The position numbers and the translations under genes were made by a program. A DNA stretch of 64,000 nt, from assembly GCF_003226255.1 (NCBI RefSeq), contig NZ_QJST01000006.1, forward strand, positions 85,366 through 149,365, in the 5' to 3' direction. This DNA is from Idiomarina fontislapidosi. Its GTDB lineage: Bacteria; Pseudomonadota; Gammaproteobacteria; Enterobacterales; Alteromonadaceae. Each line of letters starts with the position of its first letter. Positions within the stretch are counted from its first letter, which is position 1. The notes beneath the pieces were generated by a model. It was not told the DNA's origin, did not search any database, and saw only the letters and a list, made by a program, of their open reading frames with translations. This document shows, one piece after another, positions 56,366-64,000 of this stretch.

Positions 56366-56656
56366 ATGAAACTTCGTCCTTTACACGACCGAGTCATTAT
56401 CAAGCGTATCGAAGTCGAAGCAAAATCGGCAGGCGGTATTGTTCTAACTGGCTCAGCAGCAGAAAAATCAACGCGTGGTGAAGTCGTTGCCGTTGGCAAC
56501 GGACGCATCTTAGAGAGCGGTGAAGTACGTCCACTTGACGTTAAAGTGGGTGACAAAGTGCTTTTCAATGAAGGGTACGGCGTTAAGACTGAAAAAATTG
56601 ACGGCGAAGAATACCTGATCATGAGCGAAAGCGACATCTTGGCTATCCAAGAGTAA
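56366..56656 (+). CDS. groS: Co-chaperonin GroES
   Basis: Seven-subunit lid of the GroEL chamber, 96 residues (E. coli 97). It begins [14 protein letters not shown], has the mobile loop region [18 protein letters not shown] and ends in [17 protein letters not shown] set the start at ATG 56366, with AGGAG ten bases upstream, instead of the longer frame that begins in the leader. It forms an operon with groEL, 47 bp downstream, transcribed from a heat-shock promoter. Confidence 0.98.
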   Translation: MKLRPLHDRVIIKRIEVEAKSAGGIVLTGSAAEKSTRGEVVAVGNGRILESGEVRPLDVKVGDKVLFNEGYGVKTEKIDGEEYLIMSESDILAIQE

Positions 56657-56667
56657 GCCGAATCTAA

Positions 56668-58347
<1,680 letters not shown>

Positions 58348-58375
58348 TTCGCCGTTCAACCTTCTGAACACTCAA

Positions 58376-58402
58376 AAAAGAGCCCTGCGGGGCTCTTTTT
58401 TT
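58376..58402 (+). terminator. Intrinsic terminator after groESL
   Basis: GAGCCC (58380-58385), loop TGCG, GGGCTC (58390-58395), with preceding A run and seven T at 58396-58402. Confidence 0.92.
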
Positions 58403-58479
58403 GTTTGCCCATGTGTTTCGGGAATCTTTTGGTTATATTGTAGTCAAACCTTGTGAGTCAATTACCGATGGAGGTGATT

Positions 58480-59013
58480 ATGAAAAGGATACTGATTACA
58501 GCGTTGATTCCGCTATCTTTTATGGCAACGACTGTGTTGGCCGGCGAGGCGAAAGTAACGTTCAAGAATGTTGAAAAGTACACAGACTTTTCGCCAGCAA
58601 CAGGCATTGAGTCGCGTTTCCAAGAAAAAACGAAAGAAGACTTTACTGAAAAGTTCAATGAATTGGCTGGCTTACTGCCAAAAGGTCAGACATTTGATGT
58701 GACGGTGACTGACGTTGATTTAACGGGGCGTGTCGAGCCGACATTTGGGCAAAGTGCCACCTCGTATATTCGCGTTGTACGGCCCATTGATTTTCCGCGC
58801 ATGAATTTGACGTACAAATTGATCGATGATCAAGGCGAGGTCATTAAAGAAGATTCTGTGGTTGTGAAGGATATGGGATTTGATATGAGCAGTATGGCGT
58901 CGATTAAGCGTCAGCGGAATATCAATTACTATGAACATAAGATGCTCGAAGACTGGTTTAGAGAAACCTTCTCCGAGCAAATAAAAGCTAACCAGCCTGG
59001 CGGAGCTGCTTAA
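58480..59013 (+). CDS. DUF3016 family exported protein
   Basis: A 177-residue protein with a Sec signal peptide (MKRILITALI, cleavage after VLAG). The mature part matches DUF3016 by pattern: VTFKNVEKYTDFSP, a KEDFTEKFNELAGLLPKG block, VTVTDVDLTGRVEP, IRVVRPIDFPRMNL, and the C-terminal KMLEDWFRETF. The family is periplasmic with unknown function. ATG 58480 has a near-perfect GGAGGTGAT ribosome binding site; the earlier ATG is unlikely. The last 26 bp overlap the convergent PriC-like gene. Confidence 0.85.
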   Translation: MKRILITALIPLSFMATTVLAGEAKVTFKNVEKYTDFSPATGIESRFQEKTKEDFTEKFNELAGLLPKGQTFDVTVTDVDLTGRVEPTFGQSATSYIRVVRPIDFPRMNLTYKLIDDQGEVIKEDSVVVKDMGFDMSSMASIKRQRNINYYEHKMLEDWFRETFSEQIKANQPGGAA

Positions 59014-59308
59014 GGCGCGCCAAGGTTTCTGTGAGCAGCTGGAGTTGTTCAACAATCGTTTTTAACAACGCTTCGTTATCGCGCTCCAGTTGCCATGTTT
59101 GAACATTCTTGGTGACTTCCTGAAGGTAAGGTTGAAAGCGGTTGCCTTTGGTCTCAAAGACCGCTTGTTCAACAAAAATGCTGTCGAATTTTGCTTTTCC
59201 TTGTTCACGTAAGTCATCTAGATACTGGTCGGCATCGACAACTTGGCGGTACAGCACACGTAGGTGCTCTTGCAATTGGTTGTCAACGCGGTCGATTGCT
59301 TCACTCAT
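58988..59308 (-). CDS. PriC-like primosomal protein (tentative)
   Basis: A 106-residue charged helical protein with no membrane segment. The central pattern FDSIFVEQAVFETKGNRFQPYLQEV followed by a C-terminal helix of Leu/Gln/Glu (EQLQLLTETLARLKQLR) recalls the first half of PriC, which restarts replication forks; at 106 residues it is much shorter than E. coli PriC (175). The assignment is from memory of the family and could be wrong. It ends inside the DUF3016 gene on the other strand (26-bp overlap) and lies 12 bp past epmB, so the two minus-strand genes may be linked. Confidence 0.5.
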   Translation of the reverse strand: MSEAIDRVDNQLQEHLRVLYRQVVDADQYLDDLREQGKAKFDSIFVEQAVFETKGNRFQPYLQEVTKNVQTWQLERDNEALLKTIVEQLQLLTETLARLKQLRQAG

Positions 59309-59320
59309 CGTTAAGTTTCC

Positions 59321-60343
59321 TCATTCGCTCGGCATGATGGGTGTTTTACTGTCACGGTTAGGAATTTCGCGAACCAATTTAGGCACTAAAAAGCCAGGCA
59401 ACTGCGCATTGACTTGTTGCCAAAGTTCACGCGCGCGCTGATCGCTTACTGCAAAGTGCGCAGCTCCTTGAACCGGGTCAAGTTGATGTAGGTAATAGGG
59501 TAACACAGACGCGTCAAAAAGCCTTTCGCTGAGTTGTGCTAATGTGTCCGCATCATCGTTGATATCCCTCAATAAAACACTCTGATTCAATAGTGTGATG
59601 CCTCGGTCCCGCCAGCGCGCAAGATGCTGCTTGAGTGACGCACCGATCTCATTAGCATGGTTGGCATGAATGACCAGTATAACTTGTTCAAAACGCGCGG
59701 TGAGATGCTCCGCAAGCCGTTGAGTTAATCGTTGCGGGAGCACAACGGGCAACCGCGAATGAATACGTAGCCGTTTAATTTGCTTAAGCTCGGCGAGCTG
59801 ATCGGCCAGCGCAATGAGGTAACTGTCGTTGGCAAAAAGCGGGTCACCGCCACTTAAAATGACCTCATTGATGTCTGGGTGTTGGCGTATATACTCTACA
59901 CAGTCACTAAACTGCTTACGTGGCAACACATCCTCGGCGTAGGGATAATGACGGCGGAAACAATAACGACAGTTAATCGCACAGGCACCTTGCACAAGTA
60001 ACAAAACCCGCGACGCGTATTTGTGAAGTAAACCTTGAGGTACGGTACTGGCGTGCTTATCAGTGACTTCATTAAGAGGATCTGTGCTATAACCCGGAGT
60101 CACTGCAAACTCGTCAGCAACCGGCAGTACTTGGCGTAACAAAGGATCATGTGGATTACCTTGCTCCATGAGCGCGACAAATGGCCGGGGCACACGAAAC
60201 GAGAATAGGCGCTTTGCCTCAATGTGTTCGCTGAACGGCGCGGGATCGATTCCTAGCGTTTCCAACAGCTGGAGCGGATCTTTATAGCTTTTGGCGAGTT
60301 CAAGTTGCCATTCATCGCGCGTTGATACGTCAAGGGTTTGCAT
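59321..60343 (-). CDS. epmB: EF-P beta-lysylation protein EpmB (lysine 2,3-aminomutase-like)
   Basis: Radical SAM/PLP enzyme that turns (S)-alpha-lysine into (R)-beta-lysine for modification of elongation factor P. The 340 residues match E. coli YjeK (342). The [4Fe-4S] cysteines are in GACAINCRYCFRRHYPY, followed by VILSGGDPLF and the PLP-binding Lys region near the C-terminus (PYYLHQLDPVQGAAHF is conserved in this group). It is divergent from efp, with 111 bp between starts, as in E. coli. Confidence 0.94.
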   Translation of the reverse strand: MQTLDVSTRDEWQLELAKSYKDPLQLLETLGIDPAPFSEHIEAKRLFSFRVPRPFVALMEQGNPHDPLLRQVLPVADEFAVTPGYSTDPLNEVTDKHASTVPQGLLHKYASRVLLLVQGACAINCRYCFRRHYPYAEDVLPRKQFSDCVEYIRQHPDINEVILSGGDPLFANDSYLIALADQLAELKQIKRLRIHSRLPVVLPQRLTQRLAEHLTARFEQVILVIHANHANEIGASLKQHLARWRDRGITLLNQSVLLRDINDDADTLAQLSERLFDASVLPYYLHQLDPVQGAAHFAVSDQRARELWQQVNAQLPGFLVPKLVREIPNRDSKTPIMPSE

Positions 60344-60454
60344 TGCACGACTCCCTATTTAACAATTAATGTCATTATTTTACCTGAAAATCCGCTTTGA
60401 TTGGTTTATTATTGCCGCAATCAAGTTGTATTGAGAAACAAGGATACAAAATTT

Positions 60455-61024
60455 ATGGCGAATTACAGCACCAACGAATTTAAAGGTGGCTTGAAGATCA
60501 TGCAGGACGGTGAGCCTTGCTCTATCGTCGAGAATGAGATGGTTAAGCCGGGTAAAGGTCAGGCGTTTAACCGAGTTAAAATCCGCAAGCTGATTAGCGG
60601 AAAGGTAGTCGAGAAGACGTTCAAATCAGGCGAGTCTGTTGAAGGCGCCGATGTGATCGAACTTGAGCTTGCTTATCTGTACAACGATGGTGAGTTCTGG
60701 CACTTCATGAACAACGAAACCTTTGAGCAAGTTGCCGCAGATGCAAAAGCGGTTGGTGAAGCAGAGAAATGGTTAGTTGAACAAGACGTATGTACGCTCA
60801 CGCTGTGGGAAGGTAATCCGATTAATGTTCAACCACCTAACTTCGTTGAACTAGAAATCACTGAAACCGACCCTGGTTTAAAAGGTGATACGGCGGGTAC
60901 TGGTGGCAAACCAGCCACATTGATTACCGGCGCGGTTGTGCGTGTACCGTTGTTCGTGCAAATTGGTGAAGTTATCAAGGTAGACACTCGCTCTGGTGAG
61001 TACGTCTCGCGCGTCCAAAAGTAA
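60455..61024 (+). CDS. efp: Translation elongation factor P
   Basis: Rescues ribosomes stalled at consecutive prolines. The 189 residues (E. coli 188) contain the modification loop [11 protein letters not shown], with lysine 34 as the beta-lysylation site, in agreement with the epmA and epmB genes on either side. I set the start at ATG 60455 (MANYSTNEF), with AAGGAT upstream, rejecting the longer frame from 60401. epmA follows 6 bp after the stop, so substrate and modifier are in one operon. Confidence 0.98.
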   Translation: MANYSTNEFKGGLKIMQDGEPCSIVENEMVKPGKGQAFNRVKIRKLISGKVVEKTFKSGESVEGADVIELELAYLYNDGEFWHFMNNETFEQVAADAKAVGEAEKWLVEQDVCTLTLWEGNPINVQPPNFVELEITETDPGLKGDTAGTGGKPATLITGAVVRVPLFVQIGEVIKVDTRSGEYVSRVQK

Positions 61025-61030
61025 TTTAAA

Positions 61031-61990
61031 ATGGCTGACTGGCGTTCACAAGCCACGCTCAACACATTAAAAAAGCGAGCGGAGTTGTTACGACAACTTC
61101 GTTCGTTTTTTTTCGACCGTGATGTATTGGAAGTTGATACGCCACTCCTTTGTAAGCATGGCGTGACTGACCTTCATATTGAAAATCTTGAAACTCGTGA
61201 CAGTGAGGATAACTGCCGTTATCTCCAGACTTCGCCAGAATATGCGATGAAACGGCTTTTAGCACAATACGGGCATAGTATTTATCAGCTCAGTCACGTT
61301 GTGCGGGACGATCCAACCGGACGCCACCATAATCCAGAATTTATGATGTTGGAATGGTACCGAGTTGGTTTTGATGATGAGCAATTACTGGCAGAAATAG
61401 AGACACTTCTGACAAGCGTAGCGGGGGCGCCGCCTCTATTGCGGTTGAGATACCAAGATGCCTTTATTGATTACCTGCAATGTGATCCGCTAACTGATTC
61501 GGGCGTGCAAGCGATTCACCAGCGTTTAAAAGACGACGAGCGTACTCACTCGTGGATGGTAAGCGAAGATAGCGTCGATACGATATTGCAGGTGGCGTTT
61601 AACTTTTATATCGAGCCCCAGTTGCCCTTATCACAGCCCGTTGCGATTACGCATTTTCCTTCAAGTCAGGCTGCATTAGCTCAAATCGATTCGGACGATC
61701 CACGAGTTGCGCGTCGCTTCGAAATTTATTGGCAGGGTGTTGAACTGGCAAATGGCTATTACGAATTGACGGACGCAGTCGAACAGTCGTTACGTTTTGA
61801 GAAAGATATTGCATTGCGGCAAAGTGCCAAGCTGCCGTATCGCGCTGCCGATGAGTTACTCTTAGCAGCAATTAAACATGGGCTCCCGCGTTGTGCGGGT
61901 GTTGCGATGGGGGTCGATCGGTTACTTATGATTCTGTGTAATGCTTCCTCAATTGAACAGGTACTGCCTTTTTCTTATCAGTCAGCTTAA
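61031..61990 (+). CDS. epmA: EF-P lysine ligase EpmA (PoxA/GenX)
   Basis: Truncated class II lysyl-tRNA synthetase paralogue that attaches beta-lysine to EF-P Lys34. The 319 residues (E. coli 325) show class II motif 2 in VVRDDPTGRHHNPEFMMLEWYR and motif 3 in GVAMGVDRLLMI, and it lacks the anticodon-binding domain of LysS, as expected. Residue 1 is ATG 61031, 6 bp after efp. No terminator is visible before the MerC-like gene. Confidence 0.95.
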   Translation: MADWRSQATLNTLKKRAELLRQLRSFFFDRDVLEVDTPLLCKHGVTDLHIENLETRDSEDNCRYLQTSPEYAMKRLLAQYGHSIYQLSHVVRDDPTGRHHNPEFMMLEWYRVGFDDEQLLAEIETLLTSVAGAPPLLRLRYQDAFIDYLQCDPLTDSGVQAIHQRLKDDERTHSWMVSEDSVDTILQVAFNFYIEPQLPLSQPVAITHFPSSQAALAQIDSDDPRVARRFEIYWQGVELANGYYELTDAVEQSLRFEKDIALRQSAKLPYRAADELLLAAIKHGLPRCAGVAMGVDRLLMILCNASSIEQVLPFSYQSA

Positions 61991-62012
61991 ATATTAAAAA
62001 TAGTGATCGCCC

Positions 62013-62044
62013 TTGCTAGCGGTGTGCGTATGTTATAATATAAC
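62013..62044 (+). promoter_or_regulatory. Promoter and palindrome upstream of the MerC-like gene
   Basis: TTGCTA (62013-62018), 15-bp spacer, TATAAT (62034-62039). The -10 lies inside a perfect odd palindrome GTTATAATATAAC (62032-62044), which could be an operator. Confidence 0.5.
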
Positions 62045-62069
62045 ACGCTCATTGAGGTAAGGGGGTCAT

Positions 62070-62480
62070 ATGACTTATTTAAAGCAACGAAAATTGGACC
62101 GCGCGGGTATTTGGATTACCACTATTTGTGCTATCCACTGTTTGCTATTACCCCTTATCCTTCCTTTATTGGCGTTGATTGGTTTTTCATTTTTAGGTGA
62201 AGACCTACTCGAGAACGCTATTCTTGGTATTAGTGTTGTGGTTGGCTTGGCTGCATTGATTGGTGGTGCTAAGCAACATGGTAAATGGTCGCTGTTGTTA
62301 CCTTTGGTCGCGGGCGCCTTTATTTATTCACAACGCGATCTGCTTGGTCCTTGGGGCGAGCCTGTCATCATCGCATTAGGAGCGGGTTTAATTATCTACG
62401 CTCATATCAGTAATCTGCGCCGTTCGCGTAAATTGTCGGCTTCGACAGCAACCCCGCTCGCCGAAGCCGAGAACATTTAA
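62070..62480 (+). CDS. MerC domain membrane protein
   Basis: A 136-residue inner-membrane protein with four predicted helices and a MerC-type N-terminus: DRAGIWITTICAIHCLLLPL, where C20, H23 and C24 are the metal-thiol candidates. The C-terminal 30 residues are polar. MerC proteins move mercury into the cell, but isolated members without merR, merA or merT, as here, are widespread and of unknown substrate. It has its own promoter. Its last 4 bp overlap the trmA end (convergent). AGGTAAGGGGG is the ribosome binding site. Confidence 0.78.
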   Translation: MTYLKQRKLDRAGIWITTICAIHCLLLPLILPLLALIGFSFLGEDLLENAILGISVVVGLAALIGGAKQHGKWSLLLPLVAGAFIYSQRDLLGPWGEPVIIALGAGLIIYAHISNLRRSRKLSASTATPLAEAENI

Positions 62481-63583
62481 TCCGCCTTTCGTTCGAGTAA
62501 AACACCCGCTTCAATATGATGAGTGTAGGGGAACTGATCAAATAGTGCTGCCTTGGTGACATCAAACTTGTCACTCAATGCTTCAATGTTTTGTATCAAG
62601 GTTTCAGGATTACAGGATATGTATAGTATCCGCTGGTACTCACTCACGACATTAAGGGTAAGATCGTCAAGACCCGCACGTGGTGGATCGACCAGTACAG
62701 TGCCAAAGTCATAGCTGGTTAAATCAATATCTTGCAAACGACGTTTTTCGACATCGCCTTTAAGTGCTTCACTGAATTCCTCTGATGACATGCGAACAAA
62801 CGCAACGTTATCGACTTTATTCATTTGCGCAGCGGTTTGCGCTGAGGCAACAGAGCGTTTACTTATCTCAGTTGCTAACACATGTTCAAATTGTGTCGCC
62901 AATGGTAGGGTGAAATTGCCATTACCACAGTAAAGTTCAAGTAGATCGTGACTTGATGTGCCAACAGCATGCATGGCCCAAGTGATCATTTGCTGATTAA
63001 TGGCCGCATTAGGCTGGGTAAATGCATTCTCTGTCTGCACAGTCTTCCAACTATGTTGACCGAGCGTCAGTGATTCGATGACCTCATCAGTACCGATAAC
63101 ATGCTTTTGCTTTCGCGCACGTCCGATAAGACCCAGTTTTGCAGTAAGAGAACTCAGAGCTTTATGCATCTGCTCAGCTGCTTCCTCCCACTCTTTATCC
63201 AGTTGCTTATGATAAAGGCACGAAATCACGGCTTCATTTGTAGTGGTGGTAAGAAAGTCGACCTGAAACAGTTTGTTTCTGAGTATCGGCTTATCGATCA
63301 CATAGTCGCGTACAGCGGTCATTAGTGTATTGATAAGTTCGGAACCAGGAACGAATTGGTCCATGCGGATCTTTTCACGGGTCTCAGGGTTAAACATTAT
63401 GTAGTACAAATCATCTTGTTCATGCCAAACCCGAAATTCCGCGCGCATACGGTAATGACTGCGTGGGGATTCGTGCAAATCCAGCTCACCTTTATAGTAA
63501 GGAGACAATAGCGCTGCTAATCGTTTTGCCTTATCGGCGAATTGTGCCGGGTATTCGGCGGTATCAATTGTTTTATAGGTCAT
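62477..63583 (-). CDS. trmA: tRNA (uracil(54)-C5)-methyltransferase
   Basis: Makes m5U54 (ribothymidine) in the T-loop of tRNAs. The 368-residue protein (E. coli 366) shows SAM motif I in LLELYCGNGNFTLPLA, VDPPRAGLDD, and the catalytic cysteine region YISCNPETL. It is divergent from the rRNA promoters to the right. In E. coli trmA is also near an rRNA operon (trmA-btuB-murI-rrnB); here btuB and murI are absent. Confidence 0.96.
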   Translation of the reverse strand: MTYKTIDTAEYPAQFADKAKRLAALLSPYYKGELDLHESPRSHYRMRAEFRVWHEQDDLYYIMFNPETREKIRMDQFVPGSELINTLMTAVRDYVIDKPILRNKLFQVDFLTTTTNEAVISCLYHKQLDKEWEEAAEQMHKALSSLTAKLGLIGRARKQKHVIGTDEVIESLTLGQHSWKTVQTENAFTQPNAAINQQMITWAMHAVGTSSHDLLELYCGNGNFTLPLATQFEHVLATEISKRSVASAQTAAQMNKVDNVAFVRMSSEEFSEALKGDVEKRRLQDIDLTSYDFGTVLVDPPRAGLDDLTLNVVSEYQRILYISCNPETLIQNIEALSDKFDVTKAALFDQFPYTHHIEAGVLLERKAD

Positions 63584-63745
63584 GATGAGTACGTGTTGCT
63601 TCTGATTAATGAGATCTAGTTTATCATTTTTGGCGCGTAAGTGCGGAATTGCTGACTTATTAGCCAGATTTGGGGTGGATTATGTTGGCTTTATTTACAT
63701 TTGCTGAGAATCTGTTCAAACGAACAAAAGAGTTTAAAAAAGCCC
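63584..63745. other. Upstream region of the rRNA promoters
   Basis: About 160 bp, AT-rich, without an ORF. It must hold the trmA promoter (minus strand) and is where Fis sites and an UP element would be expected. A/T-rich runs (for example around 63730-63742) fit an UP element, but I did not assign individual sites. Confidence 0.4.
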
Positions 63746-63773
63746 TTGACCTGCGGAGATAAATATCTAAAAT
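63746..63773 (+). promoter_or_regulatory. rRNA operon promoter P1
   Basis: TTGACC (63746-63751), 16-bp spacer, TAAAAT (63768-63773), discriminator ACGCCCC. A/T-rich sequence just upstream of the -35 is compatible with an UP element. Confidence 0.8.
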
Positions 63774-63848
63774 ACGCCCCACGTTCGAGGCAGGCAACGA
63801 AGCCGCCGAAAACATAAGTTTTCTAAAAAATCTTTTTTCAAAAAAGTG

Positions 63849-63876
63849 TTGACAGAAAACTTACGGTGTGTAGAAT
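63849..63876 (+). promoter_or_regulatory. rRNA operon promoter P2
   Basis: TTGACA (63849-63854), 16-bp spacer, TAGAAT (63871-63876), discriminator ACGCACC. An A/T-rich UP-like stretch (63821-63845) precedes it. It lies 103 bp after P1. Confidence 0.85.
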
Positions 63877-63887
63877 ACGCACCTCTC

Positions 63888-63920
63888 GCAGCAAGGCTGC
63901 TGAGAAACGCTCTTTAACAA
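63888..63920 (+). promoter_or_regulatory. rRNA leader boxB-like hairpin and boxA
   Basis: GCAGC-AAG-GCTGC (63888-63900) forms a boxB-like hairpin. GCTCTTTAACAA (63909-63920) is the boxA antitermination element of rRNA leaders (E. coli TGCTCTTTAACA). The sequence to 64000 is leader RNA; the mature 16S start (usually AAGAGTTTGA) is not reached. Confidence 0.88.
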
Positions 63921-64000
63921 TATATCAAGCCAAGCAAACTGTGTGGGCACTTGCAAAAGTAAGCAACAAAGAAATATTGCAACTTTTGAATGAGTGTCTA

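Noticed and set aside
63921..64000. Mature 16S rRNA within the window
   Set aside because: The sequence past boxA is still leader; the conserved 16S 5' end is not reached before 64000.

Overview
This 64 kb window is a stretch of ordinary gammaproteobacterial chromosome, most likely from the Alteromonadales and perhaps from an Idiomarina-like marine genus. That assignment is inferred from gene content and gene order; no database search was possible. Several neighbourhoods match the Escherichia coli or Shewanella order: slyX/fkpA, rsd-nudC-hemE, psd-rsgA-orn-tRNA-Gly, accBC-prmA-dusB-fis, cutA-dsbD, groESL, and trmA beside an rRNA operon. I see no insertion sequence, prophage, integrase or CRISPR array.

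Layout. 1-14.3 kb is rich in peptide and amino-acid use: an M1 lipoprotein peptidase, glutamate dehydrogenase, an M16 pitrilysin-like lipoprotein, glutathione reductase, a dipeptidyl peptidase IV-like lipoprotein and oligopeptidase A. 14.4-18 kb holds rpe-trpS-pabA and an HDOD gene. 18.2-23.6 kb is a compact operon argD/astC-astA-astD-(DUF3802-like)-osmC-like-rlmJ for arginine breakdown. 23.6-29.3 kb carries prkB, slyX, a WD40 lipoprotein, fkpA, rsd, nudC and hemE. 29.3-33.5 kb is a two-gene RND efflux system. 33.5-37 kb has ugpQ-psd-rsgA, divergent orn, and two identical tRNA-Gly(GCC) genes. 37-39.8 kb pairs an AcuC-like deacetylase with an acetyl-CoA hydrolase/transferase fused to a GNAT acetyltransferase. 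40-45.5 kb is a signalling block: TPR-GGDEF sensor, Nramp transporter, maoP and an EAL-CBS-GGDEF protein. 45.5-49.4 kb is purH-(methyltransferase lipoprotein)-purD. 49.4-56.2 kb is fis, dusB, prmA, accC, accB, aroQ, dsbD and cutA, all on the minus strand. 56.2-61 kb has groESL behind a sigma-32-like promoter, a DUF3016 protein, a PriC-like protein, and the EF-P set epmB / efp-epmA. The window closes with a MerC-like protein, trmA, and two tandem rRNA promoters with a boxA leader; the 16S gene itself lies just beyond the right edge.

Together the genes suggest a free-living bacterium that imports and degrades peptides, breaks down arginine through the succinyltransferase route and feeds glutamate into central metabolism through GDH. 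Most operons are closed by clear intrinsic terminators, several of them bidirectional. The most interesting unexplained item is the deacetylase plus CoA-transferase-GNAT fusion operon (37053-39844). Also worth a look are the hairpin in the maoP leader, terminators built into the 3' ends of coding regions, and a shared stable-RNA promoter architecture.
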